Source of the DNA: Pseudomonas laurylsulfatiphila
Lineage (GTDB): Bacteria; Pseudomonadota; Gammaproteobacteria; Pseudomonadales; Pseudomonadaceae
Length of the DNA: 64,000 nucleotides
Direction of reading: 5' to 3'
Assembly (NCBI RefSeq): GCF_002934665.1
Contig: NZ_NIRS01000001.1
Coordinates: 806,001-870,000 of the forward strand
The notes beneath the pieces were generated by a model. The model ran no database searches. It saw nothing but the letters and a program-made list of their open reading frames with translations, and was not told the DNA's origin. Both the position numbers and the translations under genes were made by a program. Below are positions 52,198 through 64,000 of this stretch, piece after piece (positions within the stretch are counted from its first letter, which is position 1; each line of letters opens with the position of its first letter).

Positions 52198-53199
52198 ATG
52201 GGTTTGTTAGTCGATGGCCGCTGGCAGGACAAGTGGTACGAAAGCAGCAAGGACGGCGCGTTCCAGCGTGAACAGGCGCAACGTCGGCACTGGCTGACCG
52301 CAGACGGCAAACCGGGACCGACCGGCGTCGGCGGTTTTGCGGCAGAACCCGGTCGCTATCACCTGTACGTGTCCCTGGCTTGTCCGTGGGCCCATCGCAC
52401 CCTGATCCTGCGCAAACTCAAAGGCCTCGAAAGCCTGATCGACGTTTCGGTGGTCAGTTGGCTGATGCTGGAAAACGGCTGGACCTTCGACATAACCCTC
52501 GGCTCCACCGGCGACAAGCTCGATCACTTCGACTTCATGCACCAGCGCTACACCGCCGATACCGCTGACTACACCGGCCGCGTCACCGTGCCGGTGCTGT
52601 GGGACAAACAGCACAAACGCATCGTCAACAATGAATCATCGGAAATCATCCGCATGTTCAACGGTGCCTTCGATGATCTGACCGGTAACGACCTGGACTT
52701 CTACCCGGCGCCGCTGCGCGGTGAGATCGATGCGTTGAACGAGCGGATTTATCCCGCGGTGAACAATGGCGTGTACCGTGCCGGGTTTGCCACGTCGCAA
52801 CAGGCTTACGAAGAGGCCTTCGATGAGGTGTTTGCCGAACTGGATCGCCTGGAGCTGCTGCTGGACGCCAACCGCTATCTGGCAGGCGAATACCTGACCG
52901 AAGCGGACATCCGCCTGTTCACCACGCTGATTCGCTTCGATGCGGTGTACTACGGGCACTTCAAGTGCAATCTGCGGCGGATTGCGGATTATCCGAATCT
53001 GTCGAACTGGCTGCGGGAGATCTATCAGTGGCCGGGGATTGCCGAGACGGTGGATTTTGAACACATCAAGCACCACTACTACGCCAGCCATCGCACCATC
53101 AACCCGACGGGTGTGGTGCCCAAGGGGCCGGCGCAGGACTTTACCGTGGCGCATGACCGGGAGCGGTTGAGCGGCAAAGGGGTTTGGGAAAAGAGCTAA
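52198..53199 (+). CDS. Glutathionyl-hydroquinone reductase (xi-class GST, YqjG-like)
   Basis: 333 residues; the N-terminal thioredoxin fold has the active-site LACPWAHRTLILRKLKGLE with Cys 62 (C-P-W-A), characteristic of xi-class enzymes that reduce S-glutathionyl-hydroquinones. The C-terminal alpha domain includes YLAGEYLTEADIRLFTTLIRFD. The ATG at 52198 is preferred over an in-frame upstream ATG. Monocistronic. Confidence 0.92.
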   Translation: MGLLVDGRWQDKWYESSKDGAFQREQAQRRHWLTADGKPGPTGVGGFAAEPGRYHLYVSLACPWAHRTLILRKLKGLESLIDVSVVSWLMLENGWTFDITLGSTGDKLDHFDFMHQRYTADTADYTGRVTVPVLWDKQHKRIVNNESSEIIRMFNGAFDDLTGNDLDFYPAPLRGEIDALNERIYPAVNNGVYRAGFATSQQAYEEAFDEVFAELDRLELLLDANRYLAGEYLTEADIRLFTTLIRFDAVYYGHFKCNLRRIADYPNLSNWLREIYQWPGIAETVDFEHIKHHYYASHRTINPTGVVPKGPAQDFTVAHDRERLSGKGVWEKS

Positions 53200-53202
53200 A
53201 AG

Positions 53203-53283
53203 CAAAAGATCGCAGCCTTCGGCAGCTCCTACAGGGTGTACACCATACCCGTGTAGGAGCTGCCGAAGGCTGCGATCTTTTTT
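53203..53283. repeat. REP-like palindrome, class C2
   Basis: Arms AAAGATCGCAGCCTTCGGCA and complement, both with the CCTTC/GAAGG variant, between convergent genes. Confidence 0.9.
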
Positions 53284-53302
53284 GCAACAGCCAACGCAGA
53301 AA

Positions 53303-54697
53303 TCAGACCTGACCCTGAGCCCCTTCGAACCACGCCAGTTTCTCGCGCAGTTGCACCACTTCACCGACGATCACCAGCGTCGGCGCATGCACTTCATGCT
53401 CCGCCACCAATCGTGGCAAGTCGGCCAGGGTTCCGGTGAAGACCCGCTGATTGACCGTGGTGCCCTGCTGGATCAACGCCGCCGGAGTATCAGCACCGCG
53501 ACCGTGCTTGATCAGTTGCTCGCAGATGATCGGCAAGCCTACCAGCCCCATGTAGAACACCAGCGTCTGCGCTGGCGCGACCAGATCGGCCCACGGCAAA
53601 TCGGTTGAGCCGTCCTTCAGGTGCCCGGTGACAAAGCGTACCGATTGCGCGTAATCGCGGTGGGTCAGCGGAATCCCGGCATAGGCCGCGCAACCACTGG
53701 CCGCCGTGATCCCCGGCACGACCTGGAACGGGATGCCATGGGCCGCCAGTTCTTCGATCTCTTCACCGCCACGACCGAAGATGAACGGATCGCCGCCCTT
53801 CAGTCGCACCACACGCTTGCCCTGTTTGGCCAGGTCCACCAATTGCTGGTTGATCTGATCCTGCGGCACCGCGTGATCGGCACGGCGCTTGCCAACGTAA
53901 ATACGTTCGGCGTCGCGGCGGCACAGTTCCAGAATCGCCGGTGCCACCAGACGGTCGTACAGCACCACGTCGGCTTGCTGCATCAGACGCAGTGCTTTGA
54001 ACGTCAGCAGATCGGGATCACCTGGCCCTGCGCCCACCAGATAGACCTCACCGGTCGCCACGGGAGCTTCACCATCGATTTTCGCCTGGAGCAATCGCTC
54101 GGCTTCAGCGCCCTGCCCGGCCAGTTGCCGATCGGCAACCGGGCCCTGGAAAACATCTTCCCAGAATGCCCGACGCTGCTGCACATCCGGAAACAGGCCT
54201 TTGACCTGATGGCGAAAACGCGCCGCCAGACCGGCCAGTTGACCGTAGGTGGAAGGAATCCAGGTTTCGATCTTGGCGCGGATCAAGCGTGCCAGCACCG
54301 GCGCATCGCCACCGCTGGACACGGCAATGATCAATGGGGAGCGGTCGACGATGGCCGGGAAGATCACGCTGCACAGGGCCGGCGCGTCCACCACGTTGAC
54401 CGGCACACAACGCCGATGGGCATCGGCGGAGACTTGTGCGTTCAGCGCTTCGTCGTCGGTGGCGGCAATGATCAGCCCGCAACCGTCCAGATCCGCCTCG
54501 GAGTAGCCACGCAACAGGCACTCGCCACCGCTGCCGGCAACCAGTTCGCGCAGTTGTGCTTCGATTTCAGGTGCAACCACCCGCAGCTGCGCACCGGCAT
54601 CGGCCAGCAGGCGGGATTTGCGCAAGGCAATTTCCCCCCCACCGACGACCAACACACGACTGCCGCGAAGGTTGTGAAACAGCGGCAGATATTTCAT
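53303..54697 (-). CDS. cysG: Siroheme synthase (CysG, trifunctional)
   Basis: 464 residues: N-terminal precorrin-2 dehydrogenase/ferrochelatase ([15 protein letters not shown], residues 16-30) and C-terminal uroporphyrinogen-III methyltransferase ([20 protein letters not shown] near 217, with [13 protein letters not shown]). Makes the siroheme of sulfite and nitrite reductases. The serS stop is directly adjacent (0 nt). Confidence 0.96.
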   Translation of the reverse strand: MKYLPLFHNLRGSRVLVVGGGEIALRKSRLLADAGAQLRVVAPEIEAQLRELVAGSGGECLLRGYSEADLDGCGLIIAATDDEALNAQVSADAHRRCVPVNVVDAPALCSVIFPAIVDRSPLIIAVSSGGDAPVLARLIRAKIETWIPSTYGQLAGLAARFRHQVKGLFPDVQQRRAFWEDVFQGPVADRQLAGQGAEAERLLQAKIDGEAPVATGEVYLVGAGPGDPDLLTFKALRLMQQADVVLYDRLVAPAILELCRRDAERIYVGKRRADHAVPQDQINQQLVDLAKQGKRVVRLKGGDPFIFGRGGEEIEELAAHGIPFQVVPGITAASGCAAYAGIPLTHRDYAQSVRFVTGHLKDGSTDLPWADLVAPAQTLVFYMGLVGLPIICEQLIKHGRGADTPAALIQQGTTVNQRVFTGTLADLPRLVAEHEVHAPTLVIVGEVVQLREKLAWFEGAQGQV

Positions 54698-56368
<1,671 letters not shown>

Positions 56369-56369
<1 letters not shown>

Positions 56370-57691
56370 TATTTTCTCCGCTGCCGGGGGCTTAAACGGT
56401 CGAGTTTTGCCAGGTGGTTGAGTTTTTCGCCGATCTTCAACTCCAGGCCACGGGGCACGGGCTGATAGAACGGAATCGGGTCGAGTTCTTCGGGGAAATA
56501 GTCTTCCCCGGCAGCGTAAGCATCAGGTTCATCGTGGGCATAGCGGTATTCGTCGCCATAGCCCAATTGCTTCATCAGTTTGGTCGGCGCGTTGCGCAGG
56601 TGCAGCGGCACTTCCAGCGAACCGTGTTCGGCGGCCGCGCGCAATGCAGTCTTGAAGCCCATGTACACCGCGTTGCTTTTCGGCGCGCAGGCTAGATAGG
56701 TGATGGCCTGGGCCACCGCCAGTTCGCCTTCGGGGCTGCCAAGACGCTCCTGCACTTCCCACGCCGCCAGGCACAGGCTCAGGGCGCGCGGGTCGGCGTT
56801 GCCGATGTCTTCGCTGGCCATACGCACCACACGCCGGGCAAGGTACAGCGGGTCGCAACCGCCGTCGATCATGCGCGCGAACCAGTACAGCGCGCCGTCA
56901 GGGTTGGAGCCGCGCACCGATTTGTGCAGCGCGGATATCTGGTCGTAGAACGCTTCGCCACCCTTGTCGAAGCGTCGACGGGTGTCGCCGAGCAGGCTTT
57001 GCAGGAGCTCGGTACCGATCTCGCTGTTGTCTTCGGCCAGGTCCGAGGCGTTCTCCAGCAGGTTGAGCAGGCGTCGACCATCGCCGTCCGCGGCCGACAG
57101 CAGCATCTGGAAGCCTTCATCGCTGAGGGTCAGGTTGCGCTTGCCCAGGCCCCGCTCTTCGGTCAGCGCACGCTGCACCAGCTTGCGCAGGGCCGCTTCG
57201 TCGAGGCTTTTCAGCACATAGACACGCGCCCGCGACAGCAAGGCGTTGTTGAGTTCGAACGAAGGGTTTTCCGTGGTCGCGCCGATGAAAATCAGCGTGC
57301 CGTCCTCGACATAAGGCAGGAACGCGTCCTGCTGGGACTTGTTGAAACGATGCACTTCGTCGACGAACAGAATGGTGCGGCGGCCGTACTGCGCGGCCTG
57401 CTGCTTGGCGATTTCCACCGCCTGCCGGATCTCCTTGACCCCGGCCAGCACCGCCGAGACCGTTTCGAAGTGTGCATCCGAGACTTCCGCGAGCAATCGC
57501 GCCAGGGTGGTTTTGCCCACGCCCGGCGGCCCCCAGAAAATCATCGAATGCAGGGCACCCTGCTCCAGCGCTTCGCGCAAGGGCTTGCCGCGAGCGAGCA
57601 CGTGTTCCTGACCGACGTACTCGTCCAGATTGGCCGCGCGCAGGCGAGCAGCCAGGGGCTGGGCGATGGGGGTGCTGCGAAACAGGTCCAT
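56369..57691 (-). CDS. rarA: Replication-associated recombination protein A (RarA/MgsA)
   Basis: 440-residue AAA+ ATPase for stalled-fork handling: Walker [12 protein letters not shown] (about 52-62), Walker [16 protein letters not shown], and the MgsA C-terminal helical domain. Good agreement with P. aeruginosa PA2613. Confidence 0.96.
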
Positions 57692-57722
57692 GACTATCTA
57701 CAAAACCTCACTGGTTCTCTAT

Positions 57723-57830
57723 CCCCTGTAGGAGCGAGTCTGCTCGCGATGGACGTTAACGATAACGCTGGCAGCCTGACACCCAGTGGTGTCCTTGAGT
57801 CCATCGCGAGCAGGCTCGCTCCTACAAGGG
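57723..57830. repeat. REP-like palindrome, class A1
   Basis: Arms CCCCTGTAGGAGCGAGTCTG and complement; interior GTTAACGATAACGCTGGC as in the A1 copies at 5331 and 13117. Lies between lolA and rarA on the same strand. Confidence 0.9.
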
Positions 57831-57839
57831 TTCTGCGTT

Positions 57840-58463
57840 TTATTCCTGGATTACATCGGCACCCTTGGGGATGTCGAACTTGAACTTGGACGCCGGGATC
57901 GGCTCGTTGGCCTTCACCCCGGTGAACAGGATATTGGTGCGCTGACCCACGCTGTCGATCAACTGCATGTCGTTGACCAGACCATTGCGGAACGACAGGC
58001 GCAGGCTGTCGAACAGGGTGTCCTTGGTCTTCGGCTTCAAGGTGAAGTCGATCACGCCGCCGGCTTCCTTGGCGCTGATGTCGAAGCTCTGGCTGATTTT
58101 GGACACGTCACCGGACAGCAGCAAGGCCGGCGTCTGGGTCAGGCGCTGGTCGAGGTTCTTGATGGTGGCCTGTTCCAGGTCCGGGTCCCACAGGGTGACC
58201 TTCTTGCCATCGGACACCATGGTCTGTTCGGCCGGTGCATCGGTGTGCCAGTAGAACAGGCCCGGACGCTGCAGGGACATCTCGCCGGCGGTTTCCTGCA
58301 ACTGGGTGCCGGTGCCATCAAGGGTCAGTTGCGAGAAACGCGCTGTCAGGGTCTGGGATTTTTCCAGCAGTTGGGTCAGGCGTGCCACATCCTTGTCATC
58401 GGCGTTAGCCTGGAGCGTGGTCAAAGCCAGTACCGGCAGCAACAGCATGCGGATCAGACGCAT
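57840..58463 (-). CDS. lolA: Outer-membrane lipoprotein carrier protein LolA
   Basis: Periplasmic chaperone that moves lipoproteins from LolCDE to LolB. 207 residues; signal peptide [21 protein letters not shown] and the beta-barrel cover, with [20 protein letters not shown]. Start at 58463 selected by the signal peptide. ftsK is 66 bp upstream. Confidence 0.96.
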   Translation of the reverse strand: MRLIRMLLLPVLALTTLQANADDKDVARLTQLLEKSQTLTARFSQLTLDGTGTQLQETAGEMSLQRPGLFYWHTDAPAEQTMVSDGKKVTLWDPDLEQATIKNLDQRLTQTPALLLSGDVSKISQSFDISAKEAGGVIDFTLKPKTKDTLFDSLRLSFRNGLVNDMQLIDSVGQRTNILFTGVKANEPIPASKFKFDIPKGADVIQE

Positions 58464-58529
58464 GGGAGTCCTCATAACATTCGTGGGAGTGCGAGCGGCG
58501 CCAAAGGGCGCCACCCTTTCAAATTCGGG

Positions 58530-60941
58530 TCAGTCGCGCACCGGGCCAGGGGCCAGGACTTCACGCGAACCGTTGGTGTTCATGGACGTCACGACCCCGG
58601 CCATTTCCATGGCTTCGATCATGCGCGCGGCGCGGTTGTAGCCGATCTTGAGCTTGCGCTGAACCGCGGAAATGGAGGCGCGACGGCTTTCCAGCACGAA
58701 CTGGACCGCTTCGTCGTACAGCGCGTCGGCCTCGGGATCGTCACCGTCGCCGCCCCCGCTGCTGCCTTCGAAGCCGCTGCCCGCCTCTTCGACGCCATTG
58801 AGGATGTCGTCGTTGTATTCCGGCGCGCCCCGTAGCTTCCAGGCCTCCACCACGCGGTGAACCTCATCGTCGGACACGAAGGCACCGTGGACACGAATCG
58901 GCAGACTGGTGCCCGGCGGCATGTACAGCATGTCACCGTGGCCCAGCAGTTGCTCGGCACCGCCCTGGTCGATGATGGTCCGCGAGTCGATCTTGCTCGA
59001 TACCTGGAACGCCATGCGGGTCGGGATGTTGGCCTTGATCAGACCGGTGATCACGTCCACCGACGGACGCTGGGTCGCGAGGATCAAGTGGATACCGGCC
59101 GCACGCGCCTTCTGGGCGATACGGGCGATCAGCTCTTCAACCTTCTTGCCGACGATCATCATCATGTCGGCGAATTCGTCGACCACCACCACGATGGTCG
59201 GCAGCTTTTGCAGGAGCGGCGCTTCGTCGTGGATGCTTTCGCGCTTGTACAGCGGATCGCTCAACGGCTCGCCGGCGTCCTGGGCTTCCTTGACCTTGGC
59301 GTTGAAGCCCGACAGGTTTCGCACGCCCATCTTGGCCATCAGCTTGTAGCGTCGCTCCATCTCGGCAACGCTCCAGCGCAGGGCGTTGGCGGCGTCCTTC
59401 ATGTCGGTGACCACCGGGCACAGCAGGTGCGGAATGCCCTCGTAGATCGACAGTTCCAACATTTTCGGGTCGATCATGATCAGCTTGGCGTCTTCCGGGC
59501 CGGACTTGAACAGGATCGACAGGATCATCGCGTTCACACCCACCGACTTACCGGAACCGGTGGTACCGGCCACCAGCAGGTGTGGCATCTTCGCCAGGTC
59601 GGTGATGACCGGCTTGCCGCCGATGTCGTGGCCCAGGGCCAGGGTGACCGGGGATTTGAAGTTGTCGTACTCGGGGGTCGACAACACCTCGGAGAAACGC
59701 ACGATCTGCCGGTCTTCGTTGGGAATCTCGATACCGACCGTGGTCTTGCCCGGAATCACTTCCACCACGCGCACGCTGGTCACGGCCAGGGAACGGGCCA
59801 GGTCTTTGGCCAGGTTGGCGATGCGGCTGACCTTGACGCCGGCGGCGGGCTGGATTTCGTAACGGGTAATCACCGGACCCGGGTGGATCGAGTCCACGGT
59901 CACTTCGACGCCGAACTCCTTGAGCTTGATTTCCAGCAGGTGGCCGACCGCCGCCAGGGATTCGGGCGAGTAATTGAGCTGTTTCTTTTCCGCGGGATCG
60001 AGAATCGAGATCGGCGGCAAGGTGCCTTCCACGGCGCTGTCGACGAACAGGGGCGCCTGCTTCTCTTTTTCGACGCGTTTGCTCGGCGCGGCCGGTTTTG
60101 GCGGCGCGGGTGCAATCACCGGCGGCACCTGCTTCTCACGCTCGGACATGTGCTTGCTCAGGGCCTGCTCACGCTCGATCAAACGCTCCTTGACCTTGGC
60201 CTGCTCGCGCTTGTCGGTGACGGTCGGCGCTACCACTTCATCCATACGGTCATCGACTTCACGCAATTGGGCGACCAGTTGTTTGCGCTCGGTACGGGCC
60301 GCCCACCAGCGATTGGCCGCGCCCTGGAACAGTTCGAACAGGTCGAGGGTGATCTTGCCGGTGATGTCCATCACCTTGAACCACGACAGGTCGGTAAACA
60401 CCGTCAGGCCGAACAGGAACAACGCGATGAACAGCAGCGTACTGCCCTGGATATTCAGGGCGTTCCTCGCCAGTTCGCCGAGGCTTTCACCCAGCGCACC
60501 GCCCGCACCGGCCGGCAGACCGGTCGCGGCATGGAAATGGATATGGGCCAGCGCGGCACCCGACAGCACCAGGAACACCAGGCCGATCAGGCGCCAGGAG
60601 AACAGCCAGCCGCTCCACTGCCACGGTTCGTGACGCTGGCGGAAGATCTGGTACGCCTTGACCGCCAGCAGCAACGGAAAGATGTAGGCGAAGTAACCCA
60701 GCACCATGAACAGGATATCGGCACTGTAGGAGCCCGCGGGCCCGCCGAAATTCTGCACGTCGTCGATCTTGCTGTTATGGCTCCAGCCCGGATCATCCTT
60801 GCCATAGGTCAGCAAGGCCATCATCAGGAACAGGCACAGGGCACCGATGGCAATCAGCGCACCTTCCTTTAGTCGGTAGTGCAAGTGCTGGCGCCAGAGC
60901 GGAACGACGGCTGGTTTAGGTGCTGCGGTGGATTTCTTCAA
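58530..60941 (-). CDS. ftsK: DNA translocase FtsK
   Basis: 803-residue septal DNA pump: four membrane segments in the first 190 residues, a linker of charged and Pro-rich sequence, the RecA-like motor with Walker A GTTGSGKS (about 459-466) and [21 protein letters not shown], and the gamma winged-helix ([20 protein letters not shown]) that reads KOPS/FRS sites. Resolves chromosome dimers with XerCD. Confidence 0.97.
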   Translation of the reverse strand: MKKSTAAPKPAVVPLWRQHLHYRLKEGALIAIGALCLFLMMALLTYGKDDPGWSHNSKIDDVQNFGGPAGSYSADILFMVLGYFAYIFPLLLAVKAYQIFRQRHEPWQWSGWLFSWRLIGLVFLVLSGAALAHIHFHAATGLPAGAGGALGESLGELARNALNIQGSTLLFIALFLFGLTVFTDLSWFKVMDITGKITLDLFELFQGAANRWWAARTERKQLVAQLREVDDRMDEVVAPTVTDKREQAKVKERLIEREQALSKHMSEREKQVPPVIAPAPPKPAAPSKRVEKEKQAPLFVDSAVEGTLPPISILDPAEKKQLNYSPESLAAVGHLLEIKLKEFGVEVTVDSIHPGPVITRYEIQPAAGVKVSRIANLAKDLARSLAVTSVRVVEVIPGKTTVGIEIPNEDRQIVRFSEVLSTPEYDNFKSPVTLALGHDIGGKPVITDLAKMPHLLVAGTTGSGKSVGVNAMILSILFKSGPEDAKLIMIDPKMLELSIYEGIPHLLCPVVTDMKDAANALRWSVAEMERRYKLMAKMGVRNLSGFNAKVKEAQDAGEPLSDPLYKRESIHDEAPLLQKLPTIVVVVDEFADMMMIVGKKVEELIARIAQKARAAGIHLILATQRPSVDVITGLIKANIPTRMAFQVSSKIDSRTIIDQGGAEQLLGHGDMLYMPPGTSLPIRVHGAFVSDDEVHRVVEAWKLRGAPEYNDDILNGVEEAGSGFEGSSGGGDGDDPEADALYDEAVQFVLESRRASISAVQRKLKIGYNRAARMIEAMEMAGVVTSMNTNGSREVLAPGPVRD

Positions 60942-61030
60942 AACGCTACTTTTCCTGCGCCAATGGCGCGTCCATCTGTTGAATGTCTAAAAAACTGCCC
61001 AATCCAGGCAGGTAAAAAGTTAACACACGT

Positions 61031-61066
61031 AACCGGGACTACTTTTAACACTGCGTCCCGGTTTTT
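61031..61066 (+). terminator. Terminator-like hairpin in the ftsK-trxB gap
   Basis: Perfect 9-bp stem AACCGGGAC/GTCCCGGTT with a 15-base loop, then a T-run (61062-61066), oriented along the plus strand in the 293-bp divergent region. No plus-strand gene precedes it, so it could end a short leader or small RNA. The rest of this gap shows no other structure I can defend. Confidence 0.45.
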
Positions 61067-61225
61067 ATAAACACGGTGCGCACTGAATATATGTAACACG
61101 CAGGGCATTGTACGGGTTTGTACGCACGACGCCATGCTTGAGACCCTTGGGTGTAGCATAGTCAACAGCACATGACATGCTATTCAATTTGAGCATGCAT
61201 TGTCTTTTGTGACAAAGGCTTATGA

Positions 61226-62194
<969 letters not shown>

Positions 62195-62256
62195 AGGCAA
62201 ACTTTATGTCGGGCCAACGCCCGCCACTGCCCTCCCCTTCTGCAGGCCTGGATGCC

Positions 62257-62937
62257 ATGCTGACTTGGTTACAACGCAACACCTTGCATTTCCCACCGCT
62301 GGAAAAGGCCATGCGCGACCCCAACGGGCTGCTGGCTGCCGGTGGCGACCTGTCCGCCGATCGGCTGATCTCGGCTTATCGCCACGGCTGCTTCCCATGG
62401 TTTTCCGAAGGCCAGCCGATTCTCTGGTGGTCGCCGGACCCGCGCACGGTTCTGTTTCCCGACGAATTGCACGTCTCGCGCAGCCTGAACAAACTGCTGC
62501 GCCAGCAACGCTATCAAGTGACCTTCGACCAGGACTTCGCCGCCGTCATTCGCGCGTGTGCGGCCCCCCGGGATTACGCCGACGGCACCTGGATCACCGA
62601 AGCAATGCAAGAGGCCTACATCGAGTTGCACAGGCGGGGTCACGCGCACTCGGTGGAAGTGTGGGACGGGGACGAACTGGTCGGCGGTCTGTATGGCCTG
62701 GCGATGGGCCGGTTATTTTTTGGCGAGTCCATGTTCAGCCGCGCTGACAACGCCTCTAAATTCGGCTTTGCCACCCTGGTCCGGCATCTGAAAGACTCGG
62801 GTTTTGTACTGATCGATTGCCAGATGCCCACCGATCATCTGCATAGTTTGGGAGCCCGGGCCATCCCGCGCCGTGAGTTTGCCAGCTATCTGGCCGGATA
62901 TCTGGACCAACCCAACCATGCCACCTGGGTTTGCTGA
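62257..62937 (+). CDS. aat: Leucyl/phenylalanyl-tRNA--protein transferase
   Basis: Adds Leu or Phe to N-terminal Arg/Lys of proteins, marking them for ClpAP. The start [19 protein letters not shown] at 62257 is the family start (226 residues); an in-frame ATG at 62206 with GAAGG nine bases upstream would give 243. [20 protein letters not shown] and [10 protein letters not shown] are conserved. Next to ate and infA. Confidence 0.93.
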   Translation: MLTWLQRNTLHFPPLEKAMRDPNGLLAAGGDLSADRLISAYRHGCFPWFSEGQPILWWSPDPRTVLFPDELHVSRSLNKLLRQQRYQVTFDQDFAAVIRACAAPRDYADGTWITEAMQEAYIELHRRGHAHSVEVWDGDELVGGLYGLAMGRLFFGESMFSRADNASKFGFATLVRHLKDSGFVLIDCQMPTDHLHSLGARAIPRREFASYLAGYLDQPNHATWVC

Positions 62938-62994
62938 GCGACATTTGCGCGCGTGGCTTACACTTATTCAAAAGCATTATCCCGAGGGTTGATC

Positions 62995-63702
62995 ATGACC
63001 GAGTTGGCGCGTTTGAAGTTCTATGCCACTCAGCCGCACTCTTGCAGTTATCTGCCCGATGAGCAGGCCACAACCCTGTTCCTCGACCCTAGCCAGCCCA
63101 TGGATGTGCATGTCTATGCAGACCTGTCGGAGATGGGGTTTCGTCGCAGTGGCGATCATCTCTACCGGCCGCATTGCCAGAATTGCAATGCCTGCGTTCC
63201 GGCGCGCATTCCCGTGGGGCCGTTCACGCCCAACCGGCAACAGAAACGCATCTTCAAGCGCAACACGGACTTGCAGGTGCGTCCGGCCAAGCCCCGCTTC
63301 AACGAAGAGTACTTCGAGCTTTACCAGCGCTACATCGAACAGCGTCACGCCGATGGCGACATGTACCCGCCCAGTCGCGACCAGTTTTCGACCTTCCTGG
63401 TGCGGGACCTGCCGTTTTCACGGTTTTATGAGTTCCGCCTGAACGGCCAACTGCTGGCCGTCGCCGTCACCGATTTGCTGCCGAACGGTATTTCGGCGGT
63501 CTACACCTTCTACGAACCGGCCGAAGAGCGTCGCAGCCTTGGGCGTTATGCAATCCTGTGGCAAATCGCCGAGGCCAAGCGACTGGGGCTGGAAGCGGTC
63601 TACCTTGGCTACTGGATCAAAAACTGCAAAAAAATGAATTACAAGACTCAATATCGCCCTATTGAGTTGCTGATTAATCAGCGCTGGGTGGTTCTAAACT
63701 AG
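62995..63702 (+). CDS. ate: Arginyl/aspartate-glutamate leucyltransferase (Bpt-type)
   Basis: 235 residues, adds an amino acid to N-terminal Asp/Glu of proteins. [18 protein letters not shown] and [18 protein letters not shown] (the Cys cluster) plus [20 protein letters not shown] are diagnostic. In many bacteria this branch is a leucyltransferase (Bpt), so arginyl specificity is not assumed. Completes the N-end-rule pair with aat. Confidence 0.92.
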   Translation: MTELARLKFYATQPHSCSYLPDEQATTLFLDPSQPMDVHVYADLSEMGFRRSGDHLYRPHCQNCNACVPARIPVGPFTPNRQQKRIFKRNTDLQVRPAKPRFNEEYFELYQRYIEQRHADGDMYPPSRDQFSTFLVRDLPFSRFYEFRLNGQLLAVAVTDLLPNGISAVYTFYEPAEERRSLGRYAILWQIAEAKRLGLEAVYLGYWIKNCKKMNYKTQYRPIELLINQRWVVLN

Positions 63703-63813
63703 AGCCGGCCCTAAAACCCTTGGCTTAAACCCCACTTTTCGGGCACAATGCACGCCGCTTTTGCCTGGCGCAGTTGCACCGGGCCATTCATTGGACACCG
63801 AGGGCTTTACTGC

Positions 63814-64000
63814 ATGTCGAAAGAAGACAGCTTCGAAATGGAAGGCACTGTCGTCGACACCCTGCCCAACACCATGTTTCGTGTGGAGTTGGAAAATGGG
63901 CACGTCGTAACCGCGCACATCTCCGGCAAGATGCGCAAGAACTACATCCGTATTCTTACCGGCGACAAAGTGCGCGTAGAGCTGACTCCCTATGACTTGA
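63814..64000 (+). CDS. infA: Translation initiation factor IF-1 (3' end outside window)
   Basis: First 62 residues of the 72-residue protein: [40 protein letters not shown]-fold that binds the ribosomal A site. The window ends at the conserved TPYDL. Confidence 0.96.

Noticed and set aside
58857..60872. 671-codon open frame on the plus strand
   Set aside because: Antisense to ftsK, same explanation; no start context and low-complexity composition.

Overview
This is a 64 kb, GC-rich chromosomal window from a Pseudomonas, most likely the P. fluorescens group. Three things support this. The right end carries the conserved Pseudomonas order tusDCBE, cysG, serS, crcB, rarA, lolA, ftsK, trxB, aat, ate, infA. 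Seventeen intergenic palindromic repeats of three REP-like classes are scattered through the window. The gene content is a typical amine and amino-acid catabolic repertoire with many LysR regulators. I saw no prophage, transposase, CRISPR array, rRNA or tRNA.

Layout. 1-4.3 kb: the 3' part of an aldehyde dehydrogenase, an iron-type alcohol dehydrogenase and an APC-family permease on one strand, probably for an amine or amino alcohol. 4.3-7.3 kb: small genes, a secreted chorismate mutase, a frameshifted membrane protein coupled to a small XRE regulator behind twin palindromic operators, an SGNH hydrolase and an NTF2-like protein. 7.4-12.6 kb: an agmatine operon (agmatine deiminase, N-carbamoylputrescine amidase, polyamine-binding protein and a second, Tat-exported deiminase) divergent from a LysR gene. 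12.6-18.6 kb: cytochrome c, arsC-like, ppx and ppk2 (divergent, with a Pho-box-like sequence between them), lipoprotein, NIPSNAP and GNAT genes.

18.7-25.8 kb: GMC oxidoreductase, NCS1 permease, aldehyde dehydrogenase and ureohydrolase, divergent from a LysR gene. Read together they could import a guanidino alcohol, oxidise it to the acid and remove urea. 25.8-30.6 kb: a TyrR/GcsR-like sigma-54 activator, then a well-formed enhancer, IHF-site and -24/-12 promoter array driving gcvH, glyA and lipA, with gcvP and gcvT absent. 30.6-32.1 kb: a VanX-like dipeptidase and a YkuD protein.

32.2-42.8 kb: a minus-strand series (NCS1 permease, nitrilase, LuxR regulator, two exported YtcJ amidohydrolases, TorF-type porin, second NCS1 permease) divergent from another LysR gene. 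It looks like an outer-membrane-to-cytoplasm route for an amide-containing nutrient. 42.9-49.5 kb: isochorismatase-like hydrolase, gamma-glutamyltransferase, ogt, Nudix, hemerythrin, GNAT and small genes. 49.7-64 kb: core genes for tRNA thiolation, siroheme, seryl-tRNA, fluoride export, DNA repair, lipoprotein sorting, chromosome segregation, thioredoxin reduction and N-end-rule tagging, ending inside infA.

The accessory part is unusually rich in enzymes that break C-N bonds and in NCS1 transporters (three). The best candidates for something undescribed are the guanidino-alcohol-type module, the porin/YtcJ/NCS1/nitrilase/LuxR module, the exported agmatine deiminase, and the twin-operator XRE/membrane-protein unit. 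All functional pathway statements are inferences from gene families and context.
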